A stretch of DNA of 32,613 nt, from contig JADBKA010000021.1 of NCBI GenBank assembly GCA_014896635.1, forward strand, positions 1 to 32,613. Direction: 5' to 3'. Both the position numbers and the translations under genes were made by a program. The stretch comes from Ktedonobacteraceae bacterium. Lineage in GTDB: Bacteria > Chloroflexota > Ktedonobacteria > Ktedonobacterales > Ktedonobacteraceae. Below the pieces are notes generated by a model. That model was given only the letters and a program-made list of their open reading frames with translations, had not been told where the DNA came from and made no database searches. Below are positions 1-8,825 of the stretch, piece by piece. Numbering within the stretch: the first letter of the stretch is position 1; every line of letters starts with the position of its first letter.

Positions 1-618
1 GCCGGTTGGAGCGCGCCACCGGCAACACCGCAAGCTGAGCCTCAGGCTGCTTTCGGCGGAGGAAGTGCGGGTCAGCCCTGGAATCCGTCGGCGCCCCAGA
101 CCTCTGACCCCTGGGCTGCCAACCCGGCTAACCCGGCTCAGGCGCAGTTCCAGGGGATGAGTCCTGCACCGGCGCCAGCCGCAGCGGCTCTGCCTTCCTG
201 GCAGCAGCAAGGGGGGGCCAGTATTCCACAGGACCAGAATGCGGCCTTCTTCGGGGGGGCTAATAGTGACAGGACCATGCTCCGCAGTGGTCCCGCCTCG
301 GCTCTACCTCAGAGCACAGTAGGTATTGTGCGCGTTGAGGAAGGCAAAGAGCCGGGCCGTGTCTACGAGATACGCAAAGAAACGCTCAGTATTGGCCGCA
401 GCCGCGAGAGCGATATCTTCCTGGAAGATCTGGCGGTCTCACGATTGCATGCCTCCATTTTGAATATGGGCAATGGCAACTACGCTCTCAAGGATGAAGG
501 CAGCGCCAACGGTACAAAAATCAACAACCAGCTAGTCAATAAGTATCAGACCTATCCCTTGCAGGATGGGGACCGCATCCAACTGGGGCAAACGGTTCTG
601 GTCTTTGGCCGGCGCTAG
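1..618 (+). CDS. FHA-domain protein (5' end outside window)
   Basis: The reading frame is open from base 1, so the gene starts upstream of the window; 205 residues are visible. The first ~100 residues are low-complexity Ala/Pro/Gln/Gly linker. The C-terminal ~90 residues are a forkhead-associated domain, with the GRS motif, the SRLHA motif and the NGT motif that in this family bind phosphothreonine. The domain runs almost to the stop codon. An internal ATG at 157 could be mistaken for the start, but the same compositional linker continues upstream of it. FHA proteins usually recognise substrates of PknB-type kinases, and such a kinase is the next gene downstream, so a partnership is plausible but inferred. 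No membrane helix is visible in the part seen. Confidence 0.85.
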   Translation, partial: AGWSAPPATPQAEPQAAFGGGSAGQPWNPSAPQTSDPWAANPANPAQAQFQGMSPAPAPAAAALPSWQQQGGASIPQDQNAAFFGGANSDRTMLRSGPASALPQSTVGIVRVEEGKEPGRVYEIRKETLSIGRSRESDIFLEDLAVSRLHASILNMGNGNYALKDEGSANGTKINNQLVNKYQTYPLQDGDRIQLGQTVLVFGRR

Positions 619-955
619 GCGGAGAGCGTCTTGTCTGCGCGTATGCTACCGCCTCGCACTGCGTTAGGCGCAAACGGAATCGCATCGCAGCATCATGATA
701 CATGGTCCATGATACATGGTCTATATCCATCTCAGGGGATTGCACCTTTTTGTAAGGTCTCTCGTCTGAGATCCGGGGGCTATGTCCGCTCAGAAGCGCA
801 AACTGGTTGTGTCTGTACTTTGCCCATCTGAGCGTAAGGTAGTATCACCTGTTAGAGAGGAAAATATGTTGTAACCGGTGCTCTCGATCCGCCACGCAGG
901 TTCTGCTGGCGTCAGGCGGTACTGGCAGATAGCCCGGAAGCAGCGCAATGATACG
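619..955. other. Intergenic region with tandem 14-mer and decayed repeat copy
   Basis: No convincing gene lies here. A 14-bp unit (CATGATACATGGTC) is perfectly duplicated head to tail at 694-707 and 708-721. Bases 822-848 resemble part of a hairpin repeat found again near 12927 (shared core GCCCATCTGA, then a similar AAGG..AGTATCA stretch). At 866 a good Shine-Dalgarno-like GAGAGG precedes ATG-TTG-TAA in the frame of the downstream kinase. An in-frame GTG at 878 could extend the kinase by 26 residues, but that extension has no family resemblance. Confidence 0.5.
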
Positions 956-2128
956 ATGCAGCAGCAAGATGAACTGATCGGGACACAACTTGGGAAGTAT
1001 CGCATTCTCTCCTCGCTTGGACAGGGGGGGATGGCGCGAGGCTACAAAGCGTACCAGGAGAATCTTGACCGCGAGGTGGCAGTGAAGGTTCTTCCCCCCT
1101 GGTATGCCGCAGATCGCAATTTCATCAGCCGCTTTCATCTCGAAGCCAGGCTGATTGCGCGCCTCTCACATCCCAACATTGTCACAGTCCATGATGCTAG
1201 CGAACAAAATGGACATCTTTATATCGTGATGCAACTGGTGGATGGTGGCACCCTGAAGCAACGCTTTGAGCGCTTGCAGCAGCAAGGAAAACTCATGGAG
1301 ACGGCGGAAATTGTCACTATCTTTACGCAAATTGGTGATGCTCTGGCTTATGCTCACGAGCAAGGAGTCATCCACCGCGATATTAAGCCGGTCAATGTCT
1401 TGATGGACCAATCCAACCGTCCCATTCTTTCGGACTTCGGCATTGCCAAAGTGATAGCCAGCACACAGCTTGGCCTGACTCATCCGGGGGCGGGAGTAGG
1501 CACTCCCGAATATATGTCACCCGAACAGTGCCAGGGCGGGCCGGTTGATGGCCGGGCGGATATCTATGCTCTAGGCGTGATGCTCTTTGAAGCGCAAACG
1601 GGGCGGACTCCCTTTGTTGGCGATAATTACCCGGCCCTGGCGCACAGCCACATCTATGAGCCTCCTCCCCGCCCGTCTGTCTTCAACCCGGCAATTCATC
1701 CGGCCATAGAACATATCATCCTCAAAGCCTTGATGAAAGATCCTCAGCAGCGTTTCCAGACAGCCGGCGAGATGGTCGAGATGCTAAAGCAGGCGCTGAA
1801 CATAACCAGCGGTCAACCGGCGGCATACTACACAGCGCGCTCTCACCCTCAATCTCAGCTTCAACCGCAGGTCTCTGCTGGTTCTCCACGTCATCGACAG
1901 ATATCACCGCCATTACCTCAACCGTCTCAACCGTCCATACCATCATCACCGGCACGCCAGGCACTTCTCTACCGCTGCTATCACTGCCAGCAGCTCAATA
2001 AAGCACACATTCGTTTCTGCGTCCGCTGTGGGGCGGCCCTCAACCAGTGCCGCAACTGCGGAGAGCATAATCAGGTCAGCAATCGCTTCTGTACTCGCTG
2101 TGGAACAACACTGGAAGCCTTGAGGTAG
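956..2128 (+). CDS. PknB-type Ser/Thr protein kinase with C-terminal double zinc ribbon
   Basis: This is a 390-residue soluble kinase. Residues ~15-275 are the protein kinase domain: glycine-rich loop at 22-29, ATP-anchoring Lys44, HRDIKPxN catalytic loop with Asp142 and Asn147, DFG with Asp160, and the GTPEYMSPEQ activation/P+1 segment. A Pro/Ser/Gln-rich linker follows, then a double zinc ribbon with CxxC pairs at 341/344, 355/358, 365/368 and 379/382. No transmembrane helix or PASTA repeats are present, unlike classical PknB, so it should be cytosolic. The glycine loop reads GQGGMARGY, with Gly where a Val is normally conserved. I chose the ATG at 956 because the family-like sequence begins there; its ribosome-binding site is weak, and GTG 878 is the alternative. 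It follows an FHA gene and converges with a histidine kinase. Confidence 0.9.
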   Translation: MQQQDELIGTQLGKYRILSSLGQGGMARGYKAYQENLDREVAVKVLPPWYAADRNFISRFHLEARLIARLSHPNIVTVHDASEQNGHLYIVMQLVDGGTLKQRFERLQQQGKLMETAEIVTIFTQIGDALAYAHEQGVIHRDIKPVNVLMDQSNRPILSDFGIAKVIASTQLGLTHPGAGVGTPEYMSPEQCQGGPVDGRADIYALGVMLFEAQTGRTPFVGDNYPALAHSHIYEPPPRPSVFNPAIHPAIEHIILKALMKDPQQRFQTAGEMVEMLKQALNITSGQPAAYYTARSHPQSQLQPQVSAGSPRHRQISPPLPQPSQPSIPSSPARQALLYRCYHCQQLNKAHIRFCVRCGAALNQCRNCGEHNQVSNRFCTRCGTTLEALR

Positions 2129-2145
2129 TATGCTTTTGAGCTGGT

Positions 2146-4314
2146 CTAGAGAGAAACTCCAGAGGCCCGGCTACGCCTGAGTGGAAAACGTACTTCGGCT
2201 ACGGTGCGCTCTACTGGCTCTCCACTATACTGTTCCGATCCGATCCGCCCGCCAGGTGGGTTATCGAATACTTCGCGGCGCAGCGAAAAGCTGCCCCTCA
2301 AATCAGCGATGAGATTTCTAATGAGCGAGAGGCCCAGGCCCTCGATTTCGCTCTTCTCTTCCAGGTACAATTCAGTCCCTGGCCCCTTACCAGAGTCAAT
2401 CACTTGCACAATAACCACTCCCTCCTCCTCACGGCCACAAATGACAATACTTCCCCTGGATTGATCAGCCATCCCATGCTTGATTGCATTCGAGATCATT
2501 TCATTGACAACCAGGGCGAGTACACTCACAGAACGCGCAGGGATCACCACCGGGCAAGGCTCAACCTGGAAGGTGATATGCTTATCCGGGGGGCTAAGAT
2601 TGACATGGGCCACACCCACTATCTTGCGCACGATATCATCTACGCGCGCCTCTCCAATATCTTCATGTGCGAGCAAATCGTGCGTCGCTGCCAGTCCCTG
2701 CACGCGGTTGATGCTTTCCGCCAGGATGTTGCGCGTCTCGGATGACCGGGCACGCCGGCGTTGCAAGGCGAGGATACTGGCTACCGTTGCCAGGTTGTTC
2801 TTGACGCGGTGATTCAGTTCACGCAGGAGCACAGATTTGAGTTCGAGACCCCGCCGCGTCTCCTCGTAGAGTCGCGCGTTCTCAATCGCAATAGCAGCTT
2901 CGTTGGCAAATGTGACGACGAGTTGCATCTGCTCCGGGCTGAGCAGGTGACGATGGCTGCTGTAGATACAGATGCAGCCGAGAATCTTCTCCCTGGCCTT
3001 GAGTGGAATGCACAGCACTGAATGGATATCTGAGGTGATCAGAGGATCGTTATGCATGAAGCAATTTTCGTCTGCCTGGAAGCAGTCCACCGCCATGCTC
3101 GGCCGGCCAGTCTGTACGGACTGGCCGGCACAACACTGACCAACGCCAATCTGTACACGACTGGCAAGATTGCTATTGAAGCCATAGTAGGCAATCGCAT
3201 GCAGGCGCTGCCGGTCGGGGTCAAGCTCAAAGATGCAGGACCGTTCAGCTCCTGAAAGATGCACCGCCTGTGTAGAGATCACCTGTAATACTTCATCCAG
3301 GTTCAACGTCGAAGGAATGAGGGATGAGACACGGTGAATGGTTGCCAGTTCATGCACTTTACGGCGCAATTGCTCGTCGGTCTGCTCATACAGACGGCCA
3401 TTCTCAATGTTGATGGCAATGATTCCTGCTGCAACCTCAACAAAGCTGATCTCATCGCGTGTAAATTCTCGTTCTTCACATGACTGGATGCTGATGACGC
3501 CGATCAGGTGCTCGGTGCTGCCGAAGAAAATGATGGGCAGTGCCAGGAGGCCATGATAATCGTCGGTATAGGCGCGCGCCTCTGAGGCAAATCCTGCGTC
3601 TTCCATCACATCCCTCACCAGCAGTACACGCCCTTTTTCGGCAACCCAGCCGCTGTACCCCTCACCCAGGCGCAGGGTAAAATGCATTCCTCCAAGTGGC
3701 CTGGGACCATTTGTCGCGCGCAGCGTCAGGACACGTTGTAACTCATCATAGAAAAAGATAGAGCACAGGTCACTGTTCAGTTCCTCGGCAATAATCTGAG
3801 CGGTGATCTCAAGTGTCTGATCCAGATCCATCGCCGAATTGCTGATGCCGTTGATACGTTGCAAGGCCATCAAACGCTGTTCTAAGCGCTGGTTGAACTC
3901 GTCGCTCTGTTTGATAAGCTGATCGGTCACAGACTGGTAGCCACGAAGGAGCGCAAGAGCACACAGGGATTGAAGCCGGTAGAGTCGCTCAAATACTTCG
4001 ATCAACCGCTCGGGCGGCAAAATTTCTTTGCATTCCGTTGCAATTGTGGTGATATACTTCTGTAAGCTGCTCAGGCGTATGTCAAGTCTCCCGCCCTGTT
4101 CAACCAGCCAGCGCCCAGATTGTTCAAAGTGCGCGGCTATGTCCCTGGTATCATAGGTATCTTTGCTGGTTAACGCATTGAGCAGGAGCCAGGCGTCACT
4201 TCCCTCTTCAGGCCCGGAGCTTTCGCCTGAAACACGTTGAAGAGCTGCCCGCAGGCGTGTTATATGTCGAGCTAGCATCTGCTCTATGGAATCACTGGTG
4301 TTATTTTGTGTCAC
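2146..4314 (-). CDS. Two-GAF sensor histidine kinase, HisKA_2 type
   Basis: This 722-residue cytosolic kinase has no membrane helix. Residues ~1-150 are helical and resemble an RsbR-like sensor or coiled input region. Two GAF domains follow (about 150-310 and 330-490), joined by helical linkers of the NGRLYEQ/NARLYEE type. The transmitter starts with ELNHRVKNN, the H-box of the HisKA_2 family, giving phospho-acceptor His502. The ATPase has its N-box at VNEMISNAIKHG (Asn604, Asn609) and a DSGKG box near 640. The second GAF is Cys-rich around GQCCAG and DCF/ENCF, which might mark a redox or metal sensor; this is inference. The start is GTG at 4314; an in-frame ATG lies at 4278. The gene converges on the Ser/Thr kinase with a 17-base gap. 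No response regulator is adjacent, so its partner is unknown. Confidence 0.88.
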   Translation of the reverse strand: MTQNNTSDSIEQMLARHITRLRAALQRVSGESSGPEEGSDAWLLLNALTSKDTYDTRDIAAHFEQSGRWLVEQGGRLDIRLSSLQKYITTIATECKEILPPERLIEVFERLYRLQSLCALALLRGYQSVTDQLIKQSDEFNQRLEQRLMALQRINGISNSAMDLDQTLEITAQIIAEELNSDLCSIFFYDELQRVLTLRATNGPRPLGGMHFTLRLGEGYSGWVAEKGRVLLVRDVMEDAGFASEARAYTDDYHGLLALPIIFFGSTEHLIGVISIQSCEEREFTRDEISFVEVAAGIIAINIENGRLYEQTDEQLRRKVHELATIHRVSSLIPSTLNLDEVLQVISTQAVHLSGAERSCIFELDPDRQRLHAIAYYGFNSNLASRVQIGVGQCCAGQSVQTGRPSMAVDCFQADENCFMHNDPLITSDIHSVLCIPLKAREKILGCICIYSSHRHLLSPEQMQLVVTFANEAAIAIENARLYEETRRGLELKSVLLRELNHRVKNNLATVASILALQRRRARSSETRNILAESINRVQGLAATHDLLAHEDIGEARVDDIVRKIVGVAHVNLSPPDKHITFQVEPCPVVIPARSVSVLALVVNEMISNAIKHGMADQSRGSIVICGREEEGVVIVQVIDSGKGPGTELYLEEKSEIEGLGLSLIRNLIADLRGSFSLRREVFDNPPGGRIGSEQYSGEPVERTVAEVRFPLRRSRASGVSL

Positions 4315-4565
4315 AATCTTTGTCCTGATTACAGGCAGTGTTTGTCGCCTCTCTGCTTTGCATCACAGACGTAAGCTACCCCTTCGTACGCTGGCGGTCT
4401 GTATAGCTTATTGTAGTTGTGCTCTAGTTCGCCTGTCAAGATATGGTGCAAAGGAAGAAGGTCCTATAGGCAGGGGAAATGTTTTACGGAGTATGTGGCG
4501 GTGCGTTATAGTTATAACAAGGCCAGGGCAGGGATAGAGTGCCTCAAAGGAGGTTGTTGTTAGTT
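4315..4565. other. Divergent intergenic region (histidine kinase / zinc-ribbon protein)
   Basis: This 251-base region lies between divergent genes and should carry promoters for both. I see no convincing -35/-10 pair, operator or hairpin. The last ~20 bases hold a strong Shine-Dalgarno sequence (AAAGGAGG, 4547-4554) for the gene at 4566. A reading frame through this region has no family resemblance. Confidence 0.4.
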
Positions 4566-5630
4566 ATGAGATGCGCTCACTGCGGTATGCCGCTTTCACC
4601 ATCTCGCACGAAATGTCCTCGATGCGGGACAGTCGTTAATCAGAAAAGTAAAGGGTCATCCCCGCAAAAGTTTGCTCCGGCAGGGCCACCGACGCCACTG
4701 CCTGCGTCTTTGTCTGCTCCGCCTCAGTGGGGACAGGTGATAATGCCATCAGCCAATGCGCAGGGAACTCCTTTCTCTCAGATGGTGATACCCGCTTCGC
4801 CGCAAACGTTTGCGCATGAAATGGAGCAAAAGCCTTTTCCGGGGATGAATTCTGCCATCAACGATGCCAGTACCGAGCAGGCACAACAGGTACAGCCGGA
4901 GAGTTTCCGGCAGGGTTCTCCACCTCTCATGACTCCATCCCCTCAGGCAATGACTCCGGTGGGTGACTGGCAACCGGCTGAATCAGCGTTGCCGCTCACA
5001 CCACATGCCAACTCTGGTTCTTTCCCCCGGCCTCCATATGTCTCACAAGGAGGACAGGGGCGCAGGGGCTATGATGCCATGCGTCTCAGATTCGGGATTG
5101 CTATGCTGTGTGTGCTGGCTGGAGGGCTGCTCTTATTGTTCGTCTTCTTTATGTCACTGGGGCTGCATCAATCCAGCCAGGTAACAAATGTACAGACGGG
5201 CAAGAGCACTCCTGTGTTGAAAACAACGTCTGCTCCGGTCTCCCCTGTCTCCCAGTCGCCTACGCCGGCGGCGTCTCCCACGCCGGTCTATCCGGGGCAA
5301 CAGTATATTGATAATGCACAAATGGCGAGCGAAGTGCGCAATGGCCGACCTGCACAACTGGCGACAACATTTAAGCCCGGTCAGCAAATATTTGTGACGT
5401 TCTCAATCCATAGTGGCGGGCGCGCTGGTGCGTATTGCCTGCTCTGGTATCTCAATAACAAGCAGATTTCCCATTATGAGCATGTTATAGATCCGGCAGC
5501 CTCCTGGGGGTACTCCTGGGCTTATATTGCCGGGACGGGTCCCGCCTACGTCGAAATATACTGGGCCAGTACAGTTGCATGTACCGATAAAATCCTGGCT
5601 CAGCACGTTGATTTTACTGTAGGACCATAA
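4566..5630 (+). CDS. Zinc-ribbon, single-TM protein with C-terminal extracytoplasmic domain (paralog 1)
   Basis: This 354-residue protein has unknown function. It begins with a CxxC...CxxC zinc ribbon (MRCAHCG and KCPRCG). A Pro/Ser/Gln-rich linker of about 150 residues follows, then one hydrophobic helix (about 179-203, ending LLLLFVFFMSLGL), a Thr/Pro/Ser-rich stalk, and a C-terminal domain of about 100 residues. That domain contains FKPGQQIFVTFSI, a WYLNN stretch and a terminal VDFTVGP, and looks like a beta-sandwich. By the positive-inside rule the zinc ribbon is cytosolic and the C-terminal domain is outside. The ATG at 4566 is preceded by AAAGGAGG at 11 bases. An upstream GTG (4539) would place that Shine-Dalgarno inside the gene. 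The next gene is a paralog with the same architecture. Confidence 0.8.
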   Translation: MRCAHCGMPLSPSRTKCPRCGTVVNQKSKGSSPQKFAPAGPPTPLPASLSAPPQWGQVIMPSANAQGTPFSQMVIPASPQTFAHEMEQKPFPGMNSAINDASTEQAQQVQPESFRQGSPPLMTPSPQAMTPVGDWQPAESALPLTPHANSGSFPRPPYVSQGGQGRRGYDAMRLRFGIAMLCVLAGGLLLLFVFFMSLGLHQSSQVTNVQTGKSTPVLKTTSAPVSPVSQSPTPAASPTPVYPGQQYIDNAQMASEVRNGRPAQLATTFKPGQQIFVTFSIHSGGRAGAYCLLWYLNNKQISHYEHVIDPAASWGYSWAYIAGTGPAYVEIYWASTVACTDKILAQHVDFTVGP

Positions 5631-5681
5631 AGACGAAGATAGATCAAGCTTTGTCCATAGCTTGCTGGAGGTTTTGTTCTC

Positions 5682-7385
5682 ATGACTTGTCGTTCCTGTG
5701 GCACTCCTCTTCCGCAAGGAATCCCTTTTTGTCCATCATGCAAAAAACCTACGCCTTATGCCGCAAACGGTTGGGATGGATCATGGGTAACAGACCAACC
5801 GGCAACTCAAGCGAGATCTGAACAAACTGCTCCGCCGGCTTTTTCTCCTCTCAGGAGAAGGGTACGGCTTGCTCCTGACAACGAACAGCTCGCCAGCCCC
5901 AGGCCTGCCGCCTCTCCCGCTGGCCAGTCATCCGACTATCAGCCATTCGGCAGTCAACCTTTCGGCAATCGACCATTTTCATCTGCTAGCGAGGACAAGG
6001 CCGCAGGTATCCCTTCCTTCCCGGGCTACAGGCCAGCGGAACCGAGCGCGCCAGCCAGTACCACCGGTCATCCTGCTTCCTCTTCTTTTCCCTGGCCGGA
6101 AGAATTCACCTTTCCTGTCCGCAAGGAGAACGGTATTTCTCCCTGGTCTGACGCTGCCGGCAGCCAGGGAAGCAGTCACCCGTCCCTCGCACCCGGTGCG
6201 GTGCCGCCGTTTTCTTCCAGCCTTTCTCCTCGCCAGGAAGGTACTTCAACTGTCTCAAACGCTTCGCCTTCACAGCTAACTTCCTTCACTGGTTTCTCTG
6301 CCGGTCCGTCTTTTTCACAACCTCCCTCTTTTCAGGATGCTCCTGGCGCAGCGTCTCTTCCCGGCATCGGAGCAGCCCCCGGCCCCAGCGGCTACAGCAA
6401 CCCGCTTGCCGGGCAGGGCAGTCGCCAGGTGACTGAATCCGGCAATATGCCGTTCCCAGCCTCACCCTTTGCTCCTGCCTCCAACTCGCTTCCCGGCGTT
6501 GGCCTGTCTGAGCGAGCGTCCTTGTTTCCAACTGGCCAGAACATGCCCATTTCTGCGCCTGCTGATCAAACGCTGCAAACAGCGAGGTTACCTCGTCGCG
6601 CTTCAGCAGCTTTCGAGGGAGATCAATCCTTGTCATCACCGCAGCAGGTATCTCCTACCTGGCAGGCGGAGCTATATACAGGAGAGGAGCGATTCGCGGC
6701 ACACCCTGCCAGAAAGCGTCCTTCCTCTTTCGTGCTGATTGGTATTCTGGTGATCATTCTCGTTCTGTTGAGTGGCGCCGGCACCTGGGTACTGGTTCTG
6801 TTCAATAGAACTACGAACAGTGCACCACCCGCTACAACAAGATCGACACCCGCGACACATGCAACCGGTGCCGCAGCCACCACGCCGGGCGCGACGGGAA
6901 CTGCTGTCTCGACAGCTACAGCGACCGCCATCACCGTTACAACCGGTCCTTCCGGCAAAACCGTTGTACCCGCTGCCGCTGCGATTATCAGTAACGTTAA
7001 GTCCAGCAGCGCAATTGACAAGGACTACCAGCCGACGCGCGTAACAGCAAGCTTCGCGCCTGGGCAAACTGTCTATGTGACCTTTACTATTGATTCTAAG
7101 AAGCAAGCCGGCTATATCCATATCAAATGGTATGGGGACAACAGGTTGCTCGCCGATGATCAGCTTACGCATGATCCACAGAACAATGTGGCCTACTTCG
7201 GTATATCCTACGACAAAGCGATGAGCGGCGCCGCCGAACTATACTGGTGTACTCAGGCCAGTTGCAACGATGCACAGCTTGCTCAGGTCGTTAAGTTTAC
7301 CGTTACGGGCGCAGCTACGGTGTCGCCGGGGAAACAGCTTGCCGCTTCCACGATCTCTCCGTCCCATCATGCGCGTAGAGCGTAG
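5682..7385 (+). CDS. Zinc-ribbon, single-TM protein with C-terminal extracytoplasmic domain (paralog 2)
   Basis: This 567-residue paralog of the preceding gene has the same layout: zinc ribbon (MTCRSCG, FCPSCKK), a much longer Ser/Pro/Phe-rich disordered linker (~300 residues), one membrane helix (about 350-373, VLIGILVIILVLL), a Thr/Ala-rich stalk, and a C-terminal domain. That domain has FAPGQTVYVTFTI and WYGDN, matching FKPGQQIFVTFSI and WYLNN of paralog 1. Both C-terminal domains carry a pair of Cys separated by a few residues near the end (WCTQASC here, ASTVAC there). It ends in a short basic tail. A GGAGG sequence lies 11 bases before the ATG. It is 51 bases downstream of paralog 1, so they are probably co-transcribed. 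Function is unknown; an envelope sensor or scaffold is a guess. Confidence 0.78.
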   Translation: MTCRSCGTPLPQGIPFCPSCKKPTPYAANGWDGSWVTDQPATQARSEQTAPPAFSPLRRRVRLAPDNEQLASPRPAASPAGQSSDYQPFGSQPFGNRPFSSASEDKAAGIPSFPGYRPAEPSAPASTTGHPASSSFPWPEEFTFPVRKENGISPWSDAAGSQGSSHPSLAPGAVPPFSSSLSPRQEGTSTVSNASPSQLTSFTGFSAGPSFSQPPSFQDAPGAASLPGIGAAPGPSGYSNPLAGQGSRQVTESGNMPFPASPFAPASNSLPGVGLSERASLFPTGQNMPISAPADQTLQTARLPRRASAAFEGDQSLSSPQQVSPTWQAELYTGEERFAAHPARKRPSSFVLIGILVIILVLLSGAGTWVLVLFNRTTNSAPPATTRSTPATHATGAAATTPGATGTAVSTATATAITVTTGPSGKTVVPAAAAIISNVKSSSAIDKDYQPTRVTASFAPGQTVYVTFTIDSKKQAGYIHIKWYGDNRLLADDQLTHDPQNNVAYFGISYDKAMSGAAELYWCTQASCNDAQLAQVVKFTVTGAATVSPGKQLAASTISPSHHARRA

Positions 7386-7419
7386 CCAGGCGACGCCAGA
7401 CTCTCAGACTCTCGCCGAC

Positions 7420-8310
7420 TCACCAGCGCCAGCCATTGAGGAGCACAAAGCCAGCGGCAACTGCAAAAAACAGGATTGCTATGCTGATCCAGAATATGCG
7501 CAGCAAAAGAGTCTGTCGAGCCAGGCGCTGCCGCACTGCCTGCAAGCGCAGTTCTTCAGCCGGACACCAGTGCGCCCTCCCGCAGTAAGGGCAAAGCGGG
7601 AAGAGTTCATAGGGCGGGCAGAGGGCCGCAAGATCAGCAACTTCCTTCTTTCCATACTTGAGAGAACCAATCTCATAGCGGATCTGCTCACTCTCAAAGA
7701 TTGCGTTACAGTGGCTACAGTGCAACAGCAGGTATTCGGGCCAGTCAATCGCTCCGCATTGGGGACAAAGACGTGGCACATCCCAGCGTTCAGCGTGCTT
7801 CTTTGCAGGCGCGGCATGCCAGTGATGATGGCAGCGATGGCAGAAAAATGTATGCTCACCAGTCTCTGGTGCGACCCCACGCAGCATCCCTTGCTGTACC
7901 AGTACACGCGCTTCATTCGCAGAGAGCGTATAGATTATATCGATCATATCGATGCGCATGGGCTGTCCATCGTGGAACAGCGGAAAATCATAATACCGCC
8001 GGCGATCCCGGCGCGCCCTGGCCGATACATCAGCACGCGAGCGTTCTGTAGCAGGCATAGCACTGCCTGTAAAAACATGTCTCCCCTCTCCACGCTCCTG
8101 TAATTTCAAATCATACTCCTTACGTGCTAGCGGGTTATTTAGTGTTTGATACGCCTGTAGCAGCAGGCGCATGCGCTCGTGGGCGTCTTCCCCTTTATAC
8201 ACGTCTGGATGATATTGCAGCGCCAGCCTTTTGAACGCACTTTTAATCTCGGCGGGCGATGCGTCTCTGGCAACGCCAAGCAGAGTATAATAATCGGTTG
8301 ATGAATTCAT
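7420..8310 (-). CDS. J-domain protein with zinc ribbons and C-terminal membrane helix
   Basis: This is a 296-residue protein. Residues ~5-70 are a J domain (DYYTLLGVARDAS..., with the HPD motif in YHPDVYKG), which in the family stimulates the Hsp70 ATPase. The middle contains several Cys/His clusters (FCHRCHHHW, LCPQCG, HCSHC, LCPYCG) that look like two zinc ribbons. The C-terminal ~25 residues form a hydrophobic helix (IFWISIAILFFAVAAGFVLL), so the protein is probably tail-anchored with the J domain in the cytosol. It lacks the Gly/Phe region and the CxxCxGxG repeats of true DnaJ, so it is a specialised class III-like J protein. It converges on the zinc-ribbon paralog with a 34-base gap and no clear terminator between them. 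Confidence 0.85.
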   Translation of the reverse strand: MNSSTDYYTLLGVARDASPAEIKSAFKRLALQYHPDVYKGEDAHERMRLLLQAYQTLNNPLARKEYDLKLQERGEGRHVFTGSAMPATERSRADVSARARRDRRRYYDFPLFHDGQPMRIDMIDIIYTLSANEARVLVQQGMLRGVAPETGEHTFFCHRCHHHWHAAPAKKHAERWDVPRLCPQCGAIDWPEYLLLHCSHCNAIFESEQIRYEIGSLKYGKKEVADLAALCPPYELFPLCPYCGRAHWCPAEELRLQAVRQRLARQTLLLRIFWISIAILFFAVAAGFVLLNGWRW

Positions 8311-8464
8311 GGGATGCTATCTGGTTTGACTGCTTCCAGGTCAGCATTGACTCAAAAAAGATATTTATCTATTGGACGAAAAAATAGCCTGAAAGTTATA
8401 TATAGAACGGCAATGACGCGAGGGCAGAGACAGTCCTTGCCGGAAAGAAAACATGCGCTTCTTC

Positions 8465-8623
8465 TCAACGCTTTATGCTGGCTGCGCTGACATAGATACG
8501 GCAGGCAATCGCTCCGGCGAGCGGGTGAAGCGCGTCACCCACGCGCAGTGTCAGCACATCTCCGAAAGGAGTTCGCGCCACTGCTGCAACGCGCCTGCGC
8601 GGCATGATGCCCAGCGTTTTGAG
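8465..8623 (-). pseudogene. 3' fragment of the interrupted DtxR/IdeR-family regulator gene
   Basis: The 52 codons plus stop encode the C-terminal SH3/FeoA-like part of a DtxR-family regulator: LKTLGIMPRRRV, LTLRVGD, and HPLAGAIACRIYV, the usual end of this family. The codon for its first Leu directly continues the frame of the 5' fragment, which ends with Tyr at 10178. The two pieces are separated only by the TnpB element at 8624-10177. Joined, they give 177 + 52 = 229 residues, the normal family length. The frame stays open upstream into the element's left end, but that part has no family resemblance. As it stands this fragment has no evident start codon or promoter of its own. Confidence 0.88.
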
Positions 8624-8626
8624 GAT

Positions 8627-8675
8627 AAGGGCCGCCGCATCCCCCTCTCTTTCAAGGAGGGGTAAGGCGGCCCTT
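8627..8675. repeat. Left-end hairpin of the TnpB element
   Basis: An inverted repeat begins three bases inside the left boundary. The outer arms AAGGGCCGCC (8627-8636) and GGCGGCCCTT (8666-8675) are perfectly complementary, and the inner arms CCCCTC (8642-8647) and GAGGGG (8657-8662) extend the helix. Subterminal hairpins of this kind are what the TnpA transposase recognises in IS200/IS605 elements. Confidence 0.75.
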
Positions 8676-8825
8676 CCAGGGGCTTCCTCAATACGAGAAT
8701 GTATGGTATACTGCTGTGTATGGAGGCACAGCACGCCAAGCACGTCACCGATAAATTGGCTTCCCATTTTGTCTGGTGTCCCAAATGAGGAAGAGCCTTG
8801 GAGAGCATCTCTGTAGAGCCATGAA

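Noticed and set aside
878..955. N-terminal extension of the Ser/Thr kinase from GTG 878
   Set aside because: The added 26 residues are unlike the family, and the kinase domain begins normally shortly after ATG 956.
7270..8103. Plus-strand reading frame opposite the J-domain gene
   Set aside because: The minus strand encodes a clear J domain and zinc ribbons; the plus-strand product is a shadow with no recognisable features.
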